A stretch of DNA of 32,835 bases, from NCBI GenBank assembly GCA_003557725.1, contig PWNQ01000115.1, forward strand, positions 1 through 32,835. Reading direction: 5' to 3'. A program made the translations under genes and the position numbers. Positions 21,948 through 29,949 of this stretch are shown here, piece by piece. This stretch comes from Bacteroidales bacterium. Lineage in GTDB: Bacteria; Bacteroidota; Bacteroidia; Bacteroidales; PWNQ01. The notes below the pieces were generated by a model. The model was not told where the DNA came from, did not search any database, and was given only the letters and a program-made list of their open reading frames with translations. Every line of letters starts with the position of its first letter. Position 1 is the stretch's first letter.

Positions 21948-23234
21948 CTATATTTGATTTTTGATCAGCGCCTTCACAGGGTCCAGGCCCTCCACAGTGC
22001 CATGCTCAATGGCCTTAAGCACGGCTCCCCCTCCGGTAAAGATGTAGTATCTGGGGTGGTCCAGAGCCATAATATACAGCCCGGGTAATAGTCTCTTAAG
22101 CTCCTGCATGGTGTCACCTCCCCCATATAGTTTGGAAGCCTCTTCATTTTCGTCGATAAGTTGATCCAGGGCAATGGTTCCCTGGTTAAAGTGTGGGGTA
22201 AAGCCCATTACCGCATTGACAAATATGGTTTTTGCTTTATGGAAGATCTCTTTTATGGCTTTGTCATCAAAAGACTTTTCCGAAACATCCAGAACATAAT
22301 TAAGCTTCTCTCCTTTTTTCAGATCATGGATATGGCGAACCCTGTATTTTCCTTTCTTTTTTCCTTCCAGCGTGTCCGACTCCACGATATAAGGCAGTTC
22401 AATAAGCTTTCCATCATGTTTTCGGGCGAATTCAACAAACTCTCTGGCCATTTGCAGGTCTTCTTCTTCTACTCCTTTAATATGGACATCATACCGGGCA
22501 CTGATATAGGCGTTGTAAATTACGCCTCCCAGCACCAGGTAGTCTGCTTTTTCCATCAGGGTGTACAGGGAGTGGATTTTGGTATCGAATTTTGCTCCGG
22601 CCACTACAGCCAGCAGGGGTTTTTTCGCTTTATAGATACGGTTAAGGTTTTCTATTTCTTTCTGCATCAAGTATCCTGCATAGGACGGCAGGTACTTTGG
22701 CACTCCGGTAGTGGAGGCATGGGGCTGCCATGATCCAAAGGCGTCATTGATATAGATATCTGCCAGTCCGGCCAGTTGGTATGCCAGCCGGTCGGCGGTT
22801 TCATCATCAGCCTCTTCTCCGGCAAACCACCGGGTATTAGGCAAATAAATGCCATCAATATCTCCCTTCCGCAAGTCCCTGATAAGATGATTCACCGAAG
22901 TTTCTACCCCGTAATATCCTTTGCCGTCCCTGGCCTCAAAAGCCGGTGTTTTGAGCGTTATATGCAGCTTTTTTTCCAGATAATCCACTATGGGTTGCAC
23001 CGAAGTATCTTCGCTCACATCAATGGTTCCCTTTTTCTTGTTGGCCGGCCGACCCACGTGGGTCATCAGGATCATCTTTCCTCCCTTGGCATTTATATGA
23101 TACAAGGTGCCAATGGTTGCATCAATGCGATAAGGGTCATGAATGATCCCTTTTTTAACTACGTTGTGATCCACACGCACCAGGACGATCTTTCCGTCCA
23201 GATTGGCATCCTGAATTCTGGGTATGTCCTTCAT
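21948..23234 (-). CDS. pgk: Phosphoglycerate kinase, divergent
   Basis: 428 aa; IVLVRVDHNV, DPYRIDATIGTL, MILMTHVGRP, YINDAFGSWQPHAST, AGAKFDTKI, YGGGDTMQEL, FTGGGAVL align to PGK motifs but with several unusual substitutions. Confidence 0.85.
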   Translation of the reverse strand: MKDIPRIQDANLDGKIVLVRVDHNVVKKGIIHDPYRIDATIGTLYHINAKGGKMILMTHVGRPANKKKGTIDVSEDTSVQPIVDYLEKKLHITLKTPAFEARDGKGYYGVETSVNHLIRDLRKGDIDGIYLPNTRWFAGEEADDETADRLAYQLAGLADIYINDAFGSWQPHASTTGVPKYLPSYAGYLMQKEIENLNRIYKAKKPLLAVVAGAKFDTKIHSLYTLMEKADYLVLGGVIYNAYISARYDVHIKGVEEEDLQMAREFVEFARKHDGKLIELPYIVESDTLEGKKKGKYRVRHIHDLKKGEKLNYVLDVSEKSFDDKAIKEIFHKAKTIFVNAVMGFTPHFNQGTIALDQLIDENEEASKLYGGGDTMQELKRLLPGLYIMALDHPRYYIFTGGGAVLKAIEHGTVEGLDPVKALIKNQI

Positions 23235-23235
23235 A

Positions 23236-24567
23236 TCAATGACGTTTCTTTAGCTTTTCCGTTTCTTTTTCATATCCCGGCTTGCCCAAAAGGGCAAACA
23301 TATTGTTTTTATAGGCCTCCACTCCCGGCTGGTCAAAAGGGTTCACCTTCAAAAGGTAGCCACTAAGGGCACACGCATATTGAAAAAAGAATATTAGCTT
23401 GCCCAGGTTATACTCGTCAGCCTGCGGTATACCTAGTTGTATAACCGGGACTCCCCCGTCCACATGAGCCATGATGGTGCCTGTTTCAGCCCGGTGGTTA
23501 ATCTCATTAACAGAAAGCCCGGTCAAATAGTTCAGTTTATCCAGATTTTGATCATCCTCCGGCACATTGACAACATGCCTGGCCTTTTCCACATGGATAA
23601 CCGTTTCAAAAAGGTTTCTTTCTCCTTCCTGGATATACTGTCCCAATGAGTGCAGGTCGGTGGTAAAAGATACCGCTGCGGGGAATATGCCTTTATGCTC
23701 TTTGCCTTCACTTTCGCCAAAAAGTTGTTTCCACCATTCGGCAAAGTAATGCCACATGGGGTCATAGCAGGCCATAATCTCTGTGGTCTTGCCCTTTTGA
23801 TACAGTGCATTTCTGGCAGCAGCGTACATAAAAGCTTCGTTATTATCCAGGGTATTATTGTTCATCAGTCGCTCCCGCATATCTTTTGCCCCCTTCAGCA
23901 GTTGGTGGATATCTTTCCCTGCCATTGCCACCGGAAACAGCCCCACGGCCGTCAACACAGAGTATCTTCCTCCCACGTCATCCGGCACCACATAGGAGCT
24001 GTACCCCTGTTCCCGGGTTAGTTTCCTGAGGGCTCCTCCTTCTTTATCGGTAATGGCCACAATACGTTTACGGGCTCCGTGCTGGCCATATTTCTTCTCC
24101 AGCTCTCCACGCAAAAGACTGAAGGCCAAAGCTGGCTCAGTGGTTGTCCCCGACTTGGAGATCACCACTAAAGCAAAGTCCTTATGACTAACCATCTCCA
24201 TAAGGTCATGGAGATAGCCGGAAGAAAGGTTATGACCTGCATAAACTATATGGGGCTTTTCTTCCGGCAGCATATGGCTGAAGTTGTGCTTCAGCACCTC
24301 TATGACCGCACGGCCCCCCAGGTAGGAGCCCCCAATCCCCACCACAATAAAGACATCCACCATGGGAACCAACCGCTCCATATCATCCCTGATGGCCGCA
24401 AGCTCACCAGTATCCATGCCAACAGGAACATCCAGCCAGCCCAAAAAATCACTGCCGGCACCCGTACCCGAATGTAACTGCTGCTGAAACTCCTTCAACG
24501 GGCCTTCAAAACGCTGAAGATCTTCCCTGGAAACCTTATTAAGAACCTGACTAACATTTATTTGCAT
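23236..24567 (-). CDS. pgi: Glucose-6-phosphate isomerase
   Basis: 443 aa; VVGIGGSYLGGRAVIEVL, LVVISKSGTTTEPALAFSLL, VVPDDVGGRYSVLTAVGLFPVA, AEWWKQLFGESEGKEHKGIFPAAVSFTTDLHSLGQYIQEG, VNPFDQPGVEAYKNNMFALLG. Confidence 0.97.
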   Translation of the reverse strand: MQINVSQVLNKVSREDLQRFEGPLKEFQQQLHSGTGAGSDFLGWLDVPVGMDTGELAAIRDDMERLVPMVDVFIVVGIGGSYLGGRAVIEVLKHNFSHMLPEEKPHIVYAGHNLSSGYLHDLMEMVSHKDFALVVISKSGTTTEPALAFSLLRGELEKKYGQHGARKRIVAITDKEGGALRKLTREQGYSSYVVPDDVGGRYSVLTAVGLFPVAMAGKDIHQLLKGAKDMRERLMNNNTLDNNEAFMYAAARNALYQKGKTTEIMACYDPMWHYFAEWWKQLFGESEGKEHKGIFPAAVSFTTDLHSLGQYIQEGERNLFETVIHVEKARHVVNVPEDDQNLDKLNYLTGLSVNEINHRAETGTIMAHVDGGVPVIQLGIPQADEYNLGKLIFFFQYACALSGYLLKVNPFDQPGVEAYKNNMFALLGKPGYEKETEKLKKRH

Positions 24568-24646
24568 ATCGTGTGGATTTTTGTTTTCACAAGGTGAAGA
24601 TAATAATAATCACTGAGTTTGGTCTAAAAACACACATTTTTCACAT

Positions 24647-24739
24647 CCGCTGAAAATCAGCTTTGCCCCATCCCTAAAGGGTGGCTGATTTTCAGCGGCT
24701 TCACCCTTTAGGGCCGGGGCAAAAAGCCGCTGAAAATCA
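24647..24739. repeat. Nested inverted-repeat element A-B-A'-B'-A
   Basis: A ccgctgaaaatcagc (24647-24661); B tttgccccatccctaaagggtg (24662-24683); A' gctgattttcagcgg (24684-24698); B' caccctttagggccggggcaaa (24702-24723, 2 mismatches to B complement); A copy ccgctgaaaatca (24727-24739). Confidence 0.9.
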
Positions 24740-24794
24740 AAAGTAACCTTTTTAGATTGGGCTCATCACTGAATTGAGTAAATTCCCGGAAGGC

Positions 24795-24825
24795 AAAAAA
24801 AAAGGCAGATGGATCATCTGCCTTT
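24795..24825 (-). terminator. Strong intrinsic terminator reading on the minus strand
   Basis: Perfect 11-bp stem AAAGGCAGATG-gat-CATCTGCCTTT followed on the minus strand by T9. Confidence 0.8.
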
Positions 24826-24970
24826 CCCTAAAAAAACACATAAAAAAACAACATAAAAACACGAAATGTCAAACATTTAGCTGAGATAACTTCATTTTAC
24901 AGGCAGCTGTCACATTATTATGACCGTCTTTTCTGTACGACGATACAAAAGTATATTAGTTACAGTGCGG

Positions 24971-25017
24971 GGTATGTTAATGATCATTAAAGTATGTTAA
25001 AATACGTTAAAGTATTG
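24971..25017. promoter_or_regulatory. 10-bp phased direct-repeat array (putative response-regulator operator)
   Basis: Consecutive 10-mers ggtatgttaa / tgatcattaa / agtatgttaa / aatacgttaa / agtattgcct; TTAA ends at 24980, 24990, 25000 and 25010, directly abutting the -33-like TTG of the kinase promoter. Confidence 0.6.
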
Positions 25018-25045
25018 CCTGGGTATTGCGGATATTATAAATTTG
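25015..25045 (+). promoter_or_regulatory. Bacteroidota-type housekeeping promoter for the rprX-like kinase
   Basis: TTG (25015-25017) - N20 - TAAATTTG (25038-25045), matching -33 TTG / -7 TANNTTTG. Confidence 0.6.
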
Positions 25046-25052
25046 TGGCGTT

Positions 25053-26561
25053 ATGAATAAGCGTAGTATTGTTTCCATCATCATCCTTGCCGCTACCTCC
25101 ATGCTAGGGCTCATTGTTTTACAGCATCACTGGATACGTACCGGCATAGAGACCCGCCAGATCAGCTTTGAGGAATCGGTGGATGGTGCCATGAGCAATA
25201 TAACCATTGAAATTGAGAAGCAGCAGGTTATGCGACGCCTTCAGGATCGTTTTCACTCTGCCCGGGATATTTCGGATTTGGTAGACACGCTTTATGTGCT
25301 CAAGAAAGTGTTGGCCGACAATGAAGAGCAATATCCTTTTGAAGAAAAGGAGTCTGCTTTTCAGGCATCGGGTGGTTTTGGCCGGGAGTACAGCTTCGAT
25401 GAGAGCCTGTTGCGCAAGGAAGAGCTACAGCGTCTTCTTAGCCGGTCTGCCGTATTGACTAATTTGTTTCTGGACCTGATAGGCCCCGAACAAGAGGAAA
25501 TAGCCCCCCTACATGAAAGCACGGAATATCTGGACAGTCTGATAACCCACCATCTTAAGAAAAAAGGCCTGGAAACTCCCTTTGTTTTCGGCATTATGTC
25601 TCCGCCATACCGCACGTTTAGTTATCTCTCCCGGGAACAGTATGAAGAAGAAGTGAAAGAGAGTTTGTTTTCATATGATCTTTACCCCAGGGATATTTTT
25701 CGTGAACCGGTATACCTTAATATATATTTCCCAAAAAGCCATGCATATTTACTAAGCCAGATGGCTACCATGCTTATCTTATCCATATTGCTTATTGCCA
25801 TATTGGTATATGCCTTTTACTATACGGTCCATACCATCTTCCGGCAAAAGCGGCTTTCAGAGATGAAGAATGACTTTATCAACAACATGACCCATGAGTT
25901 TAAAACGCCCATATCCACCATTTCATTGGCGTGTCAAGCATTGCGTGACGATGACATTCCCCGGGATATAAGCCTTTATGACAGCTACATAGGCGTTATA
26001 GATGAAGAAAATAGCCGACTGGGCAGTATGGCAGAGAAAATACTTCAAACGGCTATTATTGACAAAGGAGCCCTGGAGCTAAAACCGGAAGTGATCAATA
26101 TGCACGAGGTGGTGAATAACGCCATCGCCAAGATCAAGATGCAGGTAGAACAGAAAGATGGAGTTATCACCCCGGTGTTTGAAGCCCATAATCCTATGGT
26201 GAAAGCGGATAAGTTTCATATGGCCAGTGTGGTATTCAACCTTCTGGATAATGCCAATAAATATAGCTTTGACCGGCCGGAAATAACCATCCGAACCCGC
26301 AACAAACCTAACGGAATACAGGTGGAAATTAGTGACAATGGCATTGGCATCAGCCAGGCCAACCAAAAAAAGATCTTTGATAAACTATACCGCGTGCCTA
26401 CGGGAAACCTGCACAATGCAAAGGGATTCGGACTTGGGCTGAGCTATGTCAAAGCCATCATTGATAAGCATAATGGCCGTATTGAGGTGCAAAGCGAAAT
26501 AAACAAAGGGGCCACCTTTATATTCTTTATCCCATTCAAACCCCAAAATAACCATGAATAG
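25053..26561 (+). CDS. rprX: Sensor histidine kinase, RprX-like
   Basis: 502 aa; two TM segments, H-box NDFINNMTHEFKTPISTISLA, N-box FNLLDNANKYS, DNGIGIS, GFGLGLSYVKAI; paired with an RprY-like regulator. Confidence 0.85.
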   Translation: MNKRSIVSIIILAATSMLGLIVLQHHWIRTGIETRQISFEESVDGAMSNITIEIEKQQVMRRLQDRFHSARDISDLVDTLYVLKKVLADNEEQYPFEEKESAFQASGGFGREYSFDESLLRKEELQRLLSRSAVLTNLFLDLIGPEQEEIAPLHESTEYLDSLITHHLKKKGLETPFVFGIMSPPYRTFSYLSREQYEEEVKESLFSYDLYPRDIFREPVYLNIYFPKSHAYLLSQMATMLILSILLIAILVYAFYYTVHTIFRQKRLSEMKNDFINNMTHEFKTPISTISLACQALRDDDIPRDISLYDSYIGVIDEENSRLGSMAEKILQTAIIDKGALELKPEVINMHEVVNNAIAKIKMQVEQKDGVITPVFEAHNPMVKADKFHMASVVFNLLDNANKYSFDRPEITIRTRNKPNGIQVEISDNGIGISQANQKKIFDKLYRVPTGNLHNAKGFGLGLSYVKAIIDKHNGRIEVQSEINKGATFIFFIPFKPQNNHE

Positions 26562-27252
26562 TAAAAAAAATATTCACATCCTTCTGGCAGAAGATGACCG
26601 TAACCTGAGCAAATTGCTAAAAAATTACCTGGAAGCGAAAGGGTTTAAAACCAGCCTTTACATGGACGGGCAGGAAGCTCTGAAAGGGTTTTTGATAAAC
26701 CCCTTTGACTTATGTATTCTGGATGTTATGATGCCGCTGAAAGACGGCTTCTCCCTGGCAACAGAAATACGTGGCAGGAACAAGGAAATCCCCATTATCT
26801 TTTTGACAGCAAAGTCAATGCACGATGACGTAATTAAAGGGTTCGGGGCCGGCGGGGATGACTACATCACCAAACCCTTTAATATGGATGAACTACTGGC
26901 ACGTATAGAAGCCGTTATGCGACGAACAAGGGGCGGTAATGAGCAGGAACCTGTGTACTCCATTGGCAAATTCCGGTTTGATGCCAACCAGCAAACCCTC
27001 ACCATAGACGGAAACACAAAAAAACTTACCTCCCGGGAGACTCAGCTGCTGCAATTACTGGCCCAATACAAAAACAAAGTGCTTGACCGAAGGAAAGCCC
27101 TTAAGGAAATCTGGCATCATGAAAGCCACTATAACGCCAGAAATATGGACGTGTACATCTCAAAAATACGGAAGATATTAAAACAAGACCCCGCCGTAAA
27201 GCTTCTTAACGTACACGGAACCGGATTCAAGCTACTGGTAGACAATAGCTAA
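26554..27252 (+). CDS. rprY: OmpR-family response regulator, RprY-like
   Basis: 232 aa; ILLAEDDRNLSKLLKNYLEAKGF, LCILDVMMPLKDGFSLA, IIFLTAKSMHDDVIKGFGAGGDDYITKPF; winged-helix C-terminus NARNMDVYISKIRKILK...NVHGTGFKL; 8-nt overlap with the kinase stop. Confidence 0.88.
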   Translation: MNSKKNIHILLAEDDRNLSKLLKNYLEAKGFKTSLYMDGQEALKGFLINPFDLCILDVMMPLKDGFSLATEIRGRNKEIPIIFLTAKSMHDDVIKGFGAGGDDYITKPFNMDELLARIEAVMRRTRGGNEQEPVYSIGKFRFDANQQTLTIDGNTKKLTSRETQLLQLLAQYKNKVLDRRKALKEIWHHESHYNARNMDVYISKIRKILKQDPAVKLLNVHGTGFKLLVDNS

Positions 27253-27317
27253 AACAAATGATCACCTATGCCTTTCACCCCCCCTCTGGAATAGAATCAT
27301 TTTTTTAACACTTTATA

Positions 27318-27348
27318 TTGGCTATCCATATAAAATGGTGTACTTTTG
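27318..27348 (+). promoter_or_regulatory. Bacteroidota-type promoter for gcvH
   Basis: TTG (27318-27320) - N20 - TACTTTTG (27341-27348), same spacing as the rprX-like promoter. Confidence 0.55.
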
Positions 27349-27375
27349 ACGTCCAAATTTTCAAACCGAAAAGTT

Positions 27376-27753
27376 ATGAATATTCCCGAAGATTTATTGT
27401 ACACCAAGGACCATGAATGGTTAAAAGTAGAAGACAATAAAGCCTATGTGGGCATTACTCATCATGCCCAAAATGAGCTTGGCGATGTGGTATACATCGA
27501 GTGTGAGGTTGAAGGCGAGTTTCTGAACAAAGGAAACGCTTTCGGCACCATAGAAGCTGTAAAAACCGTTGCAGACATGTTTATGCCCGTAAATGGCACC
27601 GTACTGGAGTTCAATGAAGAACTGGAGGAAAACCCGGAAACCATTAATGAAGACCCTTACGGACAAGGATGGATCATTAAAATTGAAATTGAAAACACCT
27701 CCGAACTGGATGATATGATGAATGCCCAACAGTATGAAGAGTTCATCTCATAA
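27376..27753 (+). CDS. gcvH: Glycine cleavage system H protein
   Basis: MNIPEDLLYTKDHEWLKVEDNKAYVGITHHAQNELGDVVYIE, GTIEAVKTVADMFMPVNGTVLEFNEELEENPETINEDPYGQGWIIKI (lipoyl-lysine EAVK). Confidence 0.97.
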   Translation: MNIPEDLLYTKDHEWLKVEDNKAYVGITHHAQNELGDVVYIECEVEGEFLNKGNAFGTIEAVKTVADMFMPVNGTVLEFNEELEENPETINEDPYGQGWIIKIEIENTSELDDMMNAQQYEEFIS

Positions 27754-27919
27754 TTGCTCTGCAACAAAGGGCCCGACCTTATTCATCTTTACAATAACTC
27801 AGGAAAACAGCCGTTTTTTTTGTGGTTTGTCATGATTATGACCTTTCACAAAAAAAATGGCATAGTTTTTGGCTTATTTTTTTATACAATATTAACCAGA
27901 CCAAAAAAACCATATCGCT

Positions 27920-28600
27920 ATGAAGGATCCCCGGAAAACACCAAAAGCAGACCTGGAAAGCAAGCGTACGTTTTTCATTGAAATCGGGTTGATCATTACC
28001 CTGGGCTTGATTTTCCTGGCCTTTGAATGGAAACAATACGAACGCCGCGATTCCTTTTTAGACACCGAGGTGGAATATGACCTGGAAGATGACATCGTGG
28101 TGGCCACCGAACGGGATGAACCCCCACCACCACAAGAGGAACAACCGGAATCCCAAACCCTTGAGATCGTAGACGACGACGTGGAAGTGGATACGGACTT
28201 TCGTATTGATGCAGAGGTGACCGATGATACCAGGATTTACGACTTCGACCCCGTCGAAATTGGTGACGATGCGGTGGAAGAAGCCGAAATATTCCGCGTG
28301 GTGGAAGAGGAACCCCAATTCCCGGGTGGCGATGCTGCCAGAATTAAATTCCTGCGGGAAAACATTGAATACCCAACCATGGCCAGGGATGCAGGAATTG
28401 AAGGAACTGTTTATGTTAGCTTTGTGGTGGAACCCAACGGAGCCATCACCAATGTAAGGGTCCTAAGAGGAATTGGCGGAGGATGCGATGAAGAAGCCCT
28501 CCGCGTGGTCAGGAATATGCCCAACTGGGAGCCTGGAAGACAACGTGGACGACCAGTAAGAGTGCGCTTTACACTGCCCATAAGGTTTACCCTGGGATAA
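27920..28600 (+). CDS. Energy transducer TonB
   Basis: 226 aa; N-terminal TM, acidic/proline region EPPPPQEEQPESQ, C-terminal EEPQFPGGDAARIKFLRENIEYPTMARDAGIEGTVYVSFVVEPNGAITNVRVLRGIGGGCDEEALRVV. Confidence 0.95.
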   Translation: MKDPRKTPKADLESKRTFFIEIGLIITLGLIFLAFEWKQYERRDSFLDTEVEYDLEDDIVVATERDEPPPPQEEQPESQTLEIVDDDVEVDTDFRIDAEVTDDTRIYDFDPVEIGDDAVEEAEIFRVVEEEPQFPGGDAARIKFLRENIEYPTMARDAGIEGTVYVSFVVEPNGAITNVRVLRGIGGGCDEEALRVVRNMPNWEPGRQRGRPVRVRFTLPIRFTLG

Positions 28601-28633
28601 TACAGCCCCCGCAAGATCTCTTAACCCTTCAAC

Positions 28634-28671
28634 AAAAAAACTTCATCAGACATTCCTGATGAAGTTTTTTT
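28634..28671. terminator. Bidirectional intrinsic terminator
   Basis: AAAAAAACTTCATCAG-acattc-CTGATGAAGTTTTTTT. Confidence 0.88.
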
Positions 28672-28770
28672 GTAAAATTGAAAAATACACGCTAATCCCC
28701 CCTGCCTCCTAATGAGGAATATGCTATCCATCCACAGCCTGTTGCTTTTCCATGCAGGCAGGAAAAGCCA

Positions 28771-29112
28771 TTACTCATTATCCCGAAACTGCTTTAATGC
28801 TTCAAGCGCTTCCGCCCCATACATTACAGACGGACCTCCACCCATTAGTATGGCCACTCCTATCGTTTCAGTAATCTCCTCGTTGGTTGCTCCCGCTTCT
28901 AAAGCATCATGAACATGAAAAGCTATACAGCCATCGCAGCGAACCGTTATGGCTATACCCAAACTGATCAACTCTTTTGTTTTTGTACTTAATGCCCCTT
29001 CCGCCACACCGGCATGATGAAGCCCCTGAAAAGCCTTCATTGTTGAAGGGATCTCCTGACCCAACTCTTTCATCAACTTTTTTATCCTGTCAAAATGCTC
29101 TGGATAATTCAT
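28771..29112 (-). CDS. Carboxymuconolactone decarboxylase/AhpD-like protein
   Basis: 113 aa; LSTKTKELISLGIAITVRCDGCIAFHVHDALEAGATNEEITETIGVAILMGGGP with CxxC...H motif. Confidence 0.93.
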   Translation of the reverse strand: MNYPEHFDRIKKLMKELGQEIPSTMKAFQGLHHAGVAEGALSTKTKELISLGIAITVRCDGCIAFHVHDALEAGATNEEITETIGVAILMGGGPSVMYGAEALEALKQFRDNE

Positions 29113-29509
29113 AATAACCTCCTTTTAATTAACAACTTATACTAAATCCTGTTCAAAAAACTTTTGTATTTCCATGGGATGTAAAAAATATGCTATTAGA
29201 ACAACCCCATTTAATACATCTCCCTAAAACAATGAAAACCTCCCTTTGTTCAGTCAGCATCCCCCTGTTGATTGCATCACCCTGCTATCAAGCTATTGCA
29301 TAAACCCAGCCATTCCAACCGGCCCCGCTCATGGAGCCGGAATACACCTGCAGAATTATTACCCGGCCTCTGTTATTTAATTTGTACTTTTGCCAAAGTA
29401 ATAGGCATGAAATCATCATGAGCCGCCAGGGATTATCCACATACCGGAAGACCGTGTGCATGCCTGGAGAAAAGACTTAGTTTTCACAAACAGAAAGCAA
29501 GATAACAAT

Positions 29510-29926
29510 ATGGAATCAGTCCATGACAAAACAGAAGCCACCGGTGAGGCAAAATCAACATCGCAATTGAATATCCTGCTGGCTGAAGATGACAAGATAT
29601 CCGAACTACTTCTACGGCATACGCTTAAAGAGTATTACAACACCCTGACCAAAGTAAATACCGGTGCCGAGGCCGTTGCTTCAGTTAAAGAAAACCCTCA
29701 CCTGGATGTGGTACTTATGGATATCAGGATGCCTGAGATGGACGGACTGGAGGCTACAAAAAAAATCAGAGAATTCAACAAAAAGGTCATTATTATTGCA
29801 CAAACTGCCTACGGCAGCGCTGAAGATCGTGAACAAGCATTGGAGGCCGGATGTAATGACCACATTTCCAAGCCAATCAGCAAGCAGAGTCTTATGAATG
29901 CCTTTGCAAAGTTTTTTAATCAATAA
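29510..29926 (+). CDS. Single-domain response regulator (REC)
   Basis: NILLAEDDKISELLLRHTL, DVVLMDIRMPEMDGLEATKKIR, IIAQTAYGSAEDREQALEAGCNDHISKPI; no output domain. Confidence 0.92.
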   Translation: MESVHDKTEATGEAKSTSQLNILLAEDDKISELLLRHTLKEYYNTLTKVNTGAEAVASVKENPHLDVVLMDIRMPEMDGLEATKKIREFNKKVIIIAQTAYGSAEDREQALEAGCNDHISKPISKQSLMNAFAKFFNQ

Positions 29927-29949
29927 TTGCCTTTGAGCCTTTCCCATGT

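Noticed and set aside
22161-23366. Two long plus-strand ORFs (190 and 196 aa) antisense to pgk
   Set aside because: Shadow ORFs; pgk motifs on the minus strand explain the openness.
27754-27981. 75-aa ORF between gcvH and tonB
   Set aside because: Overlaps the start of the TonB gene in another frame, no domain or signal sequence; likely intergenic noise.
28744-28768. GCTTTTCC-N9-GGAAAAGC hairpin after the AhpD-like gene
   Set aside because: Plausible 3' hairpin for the minus-strand gene but no U-tract; the stronger shared terminator at 28634-28671 explains termination.
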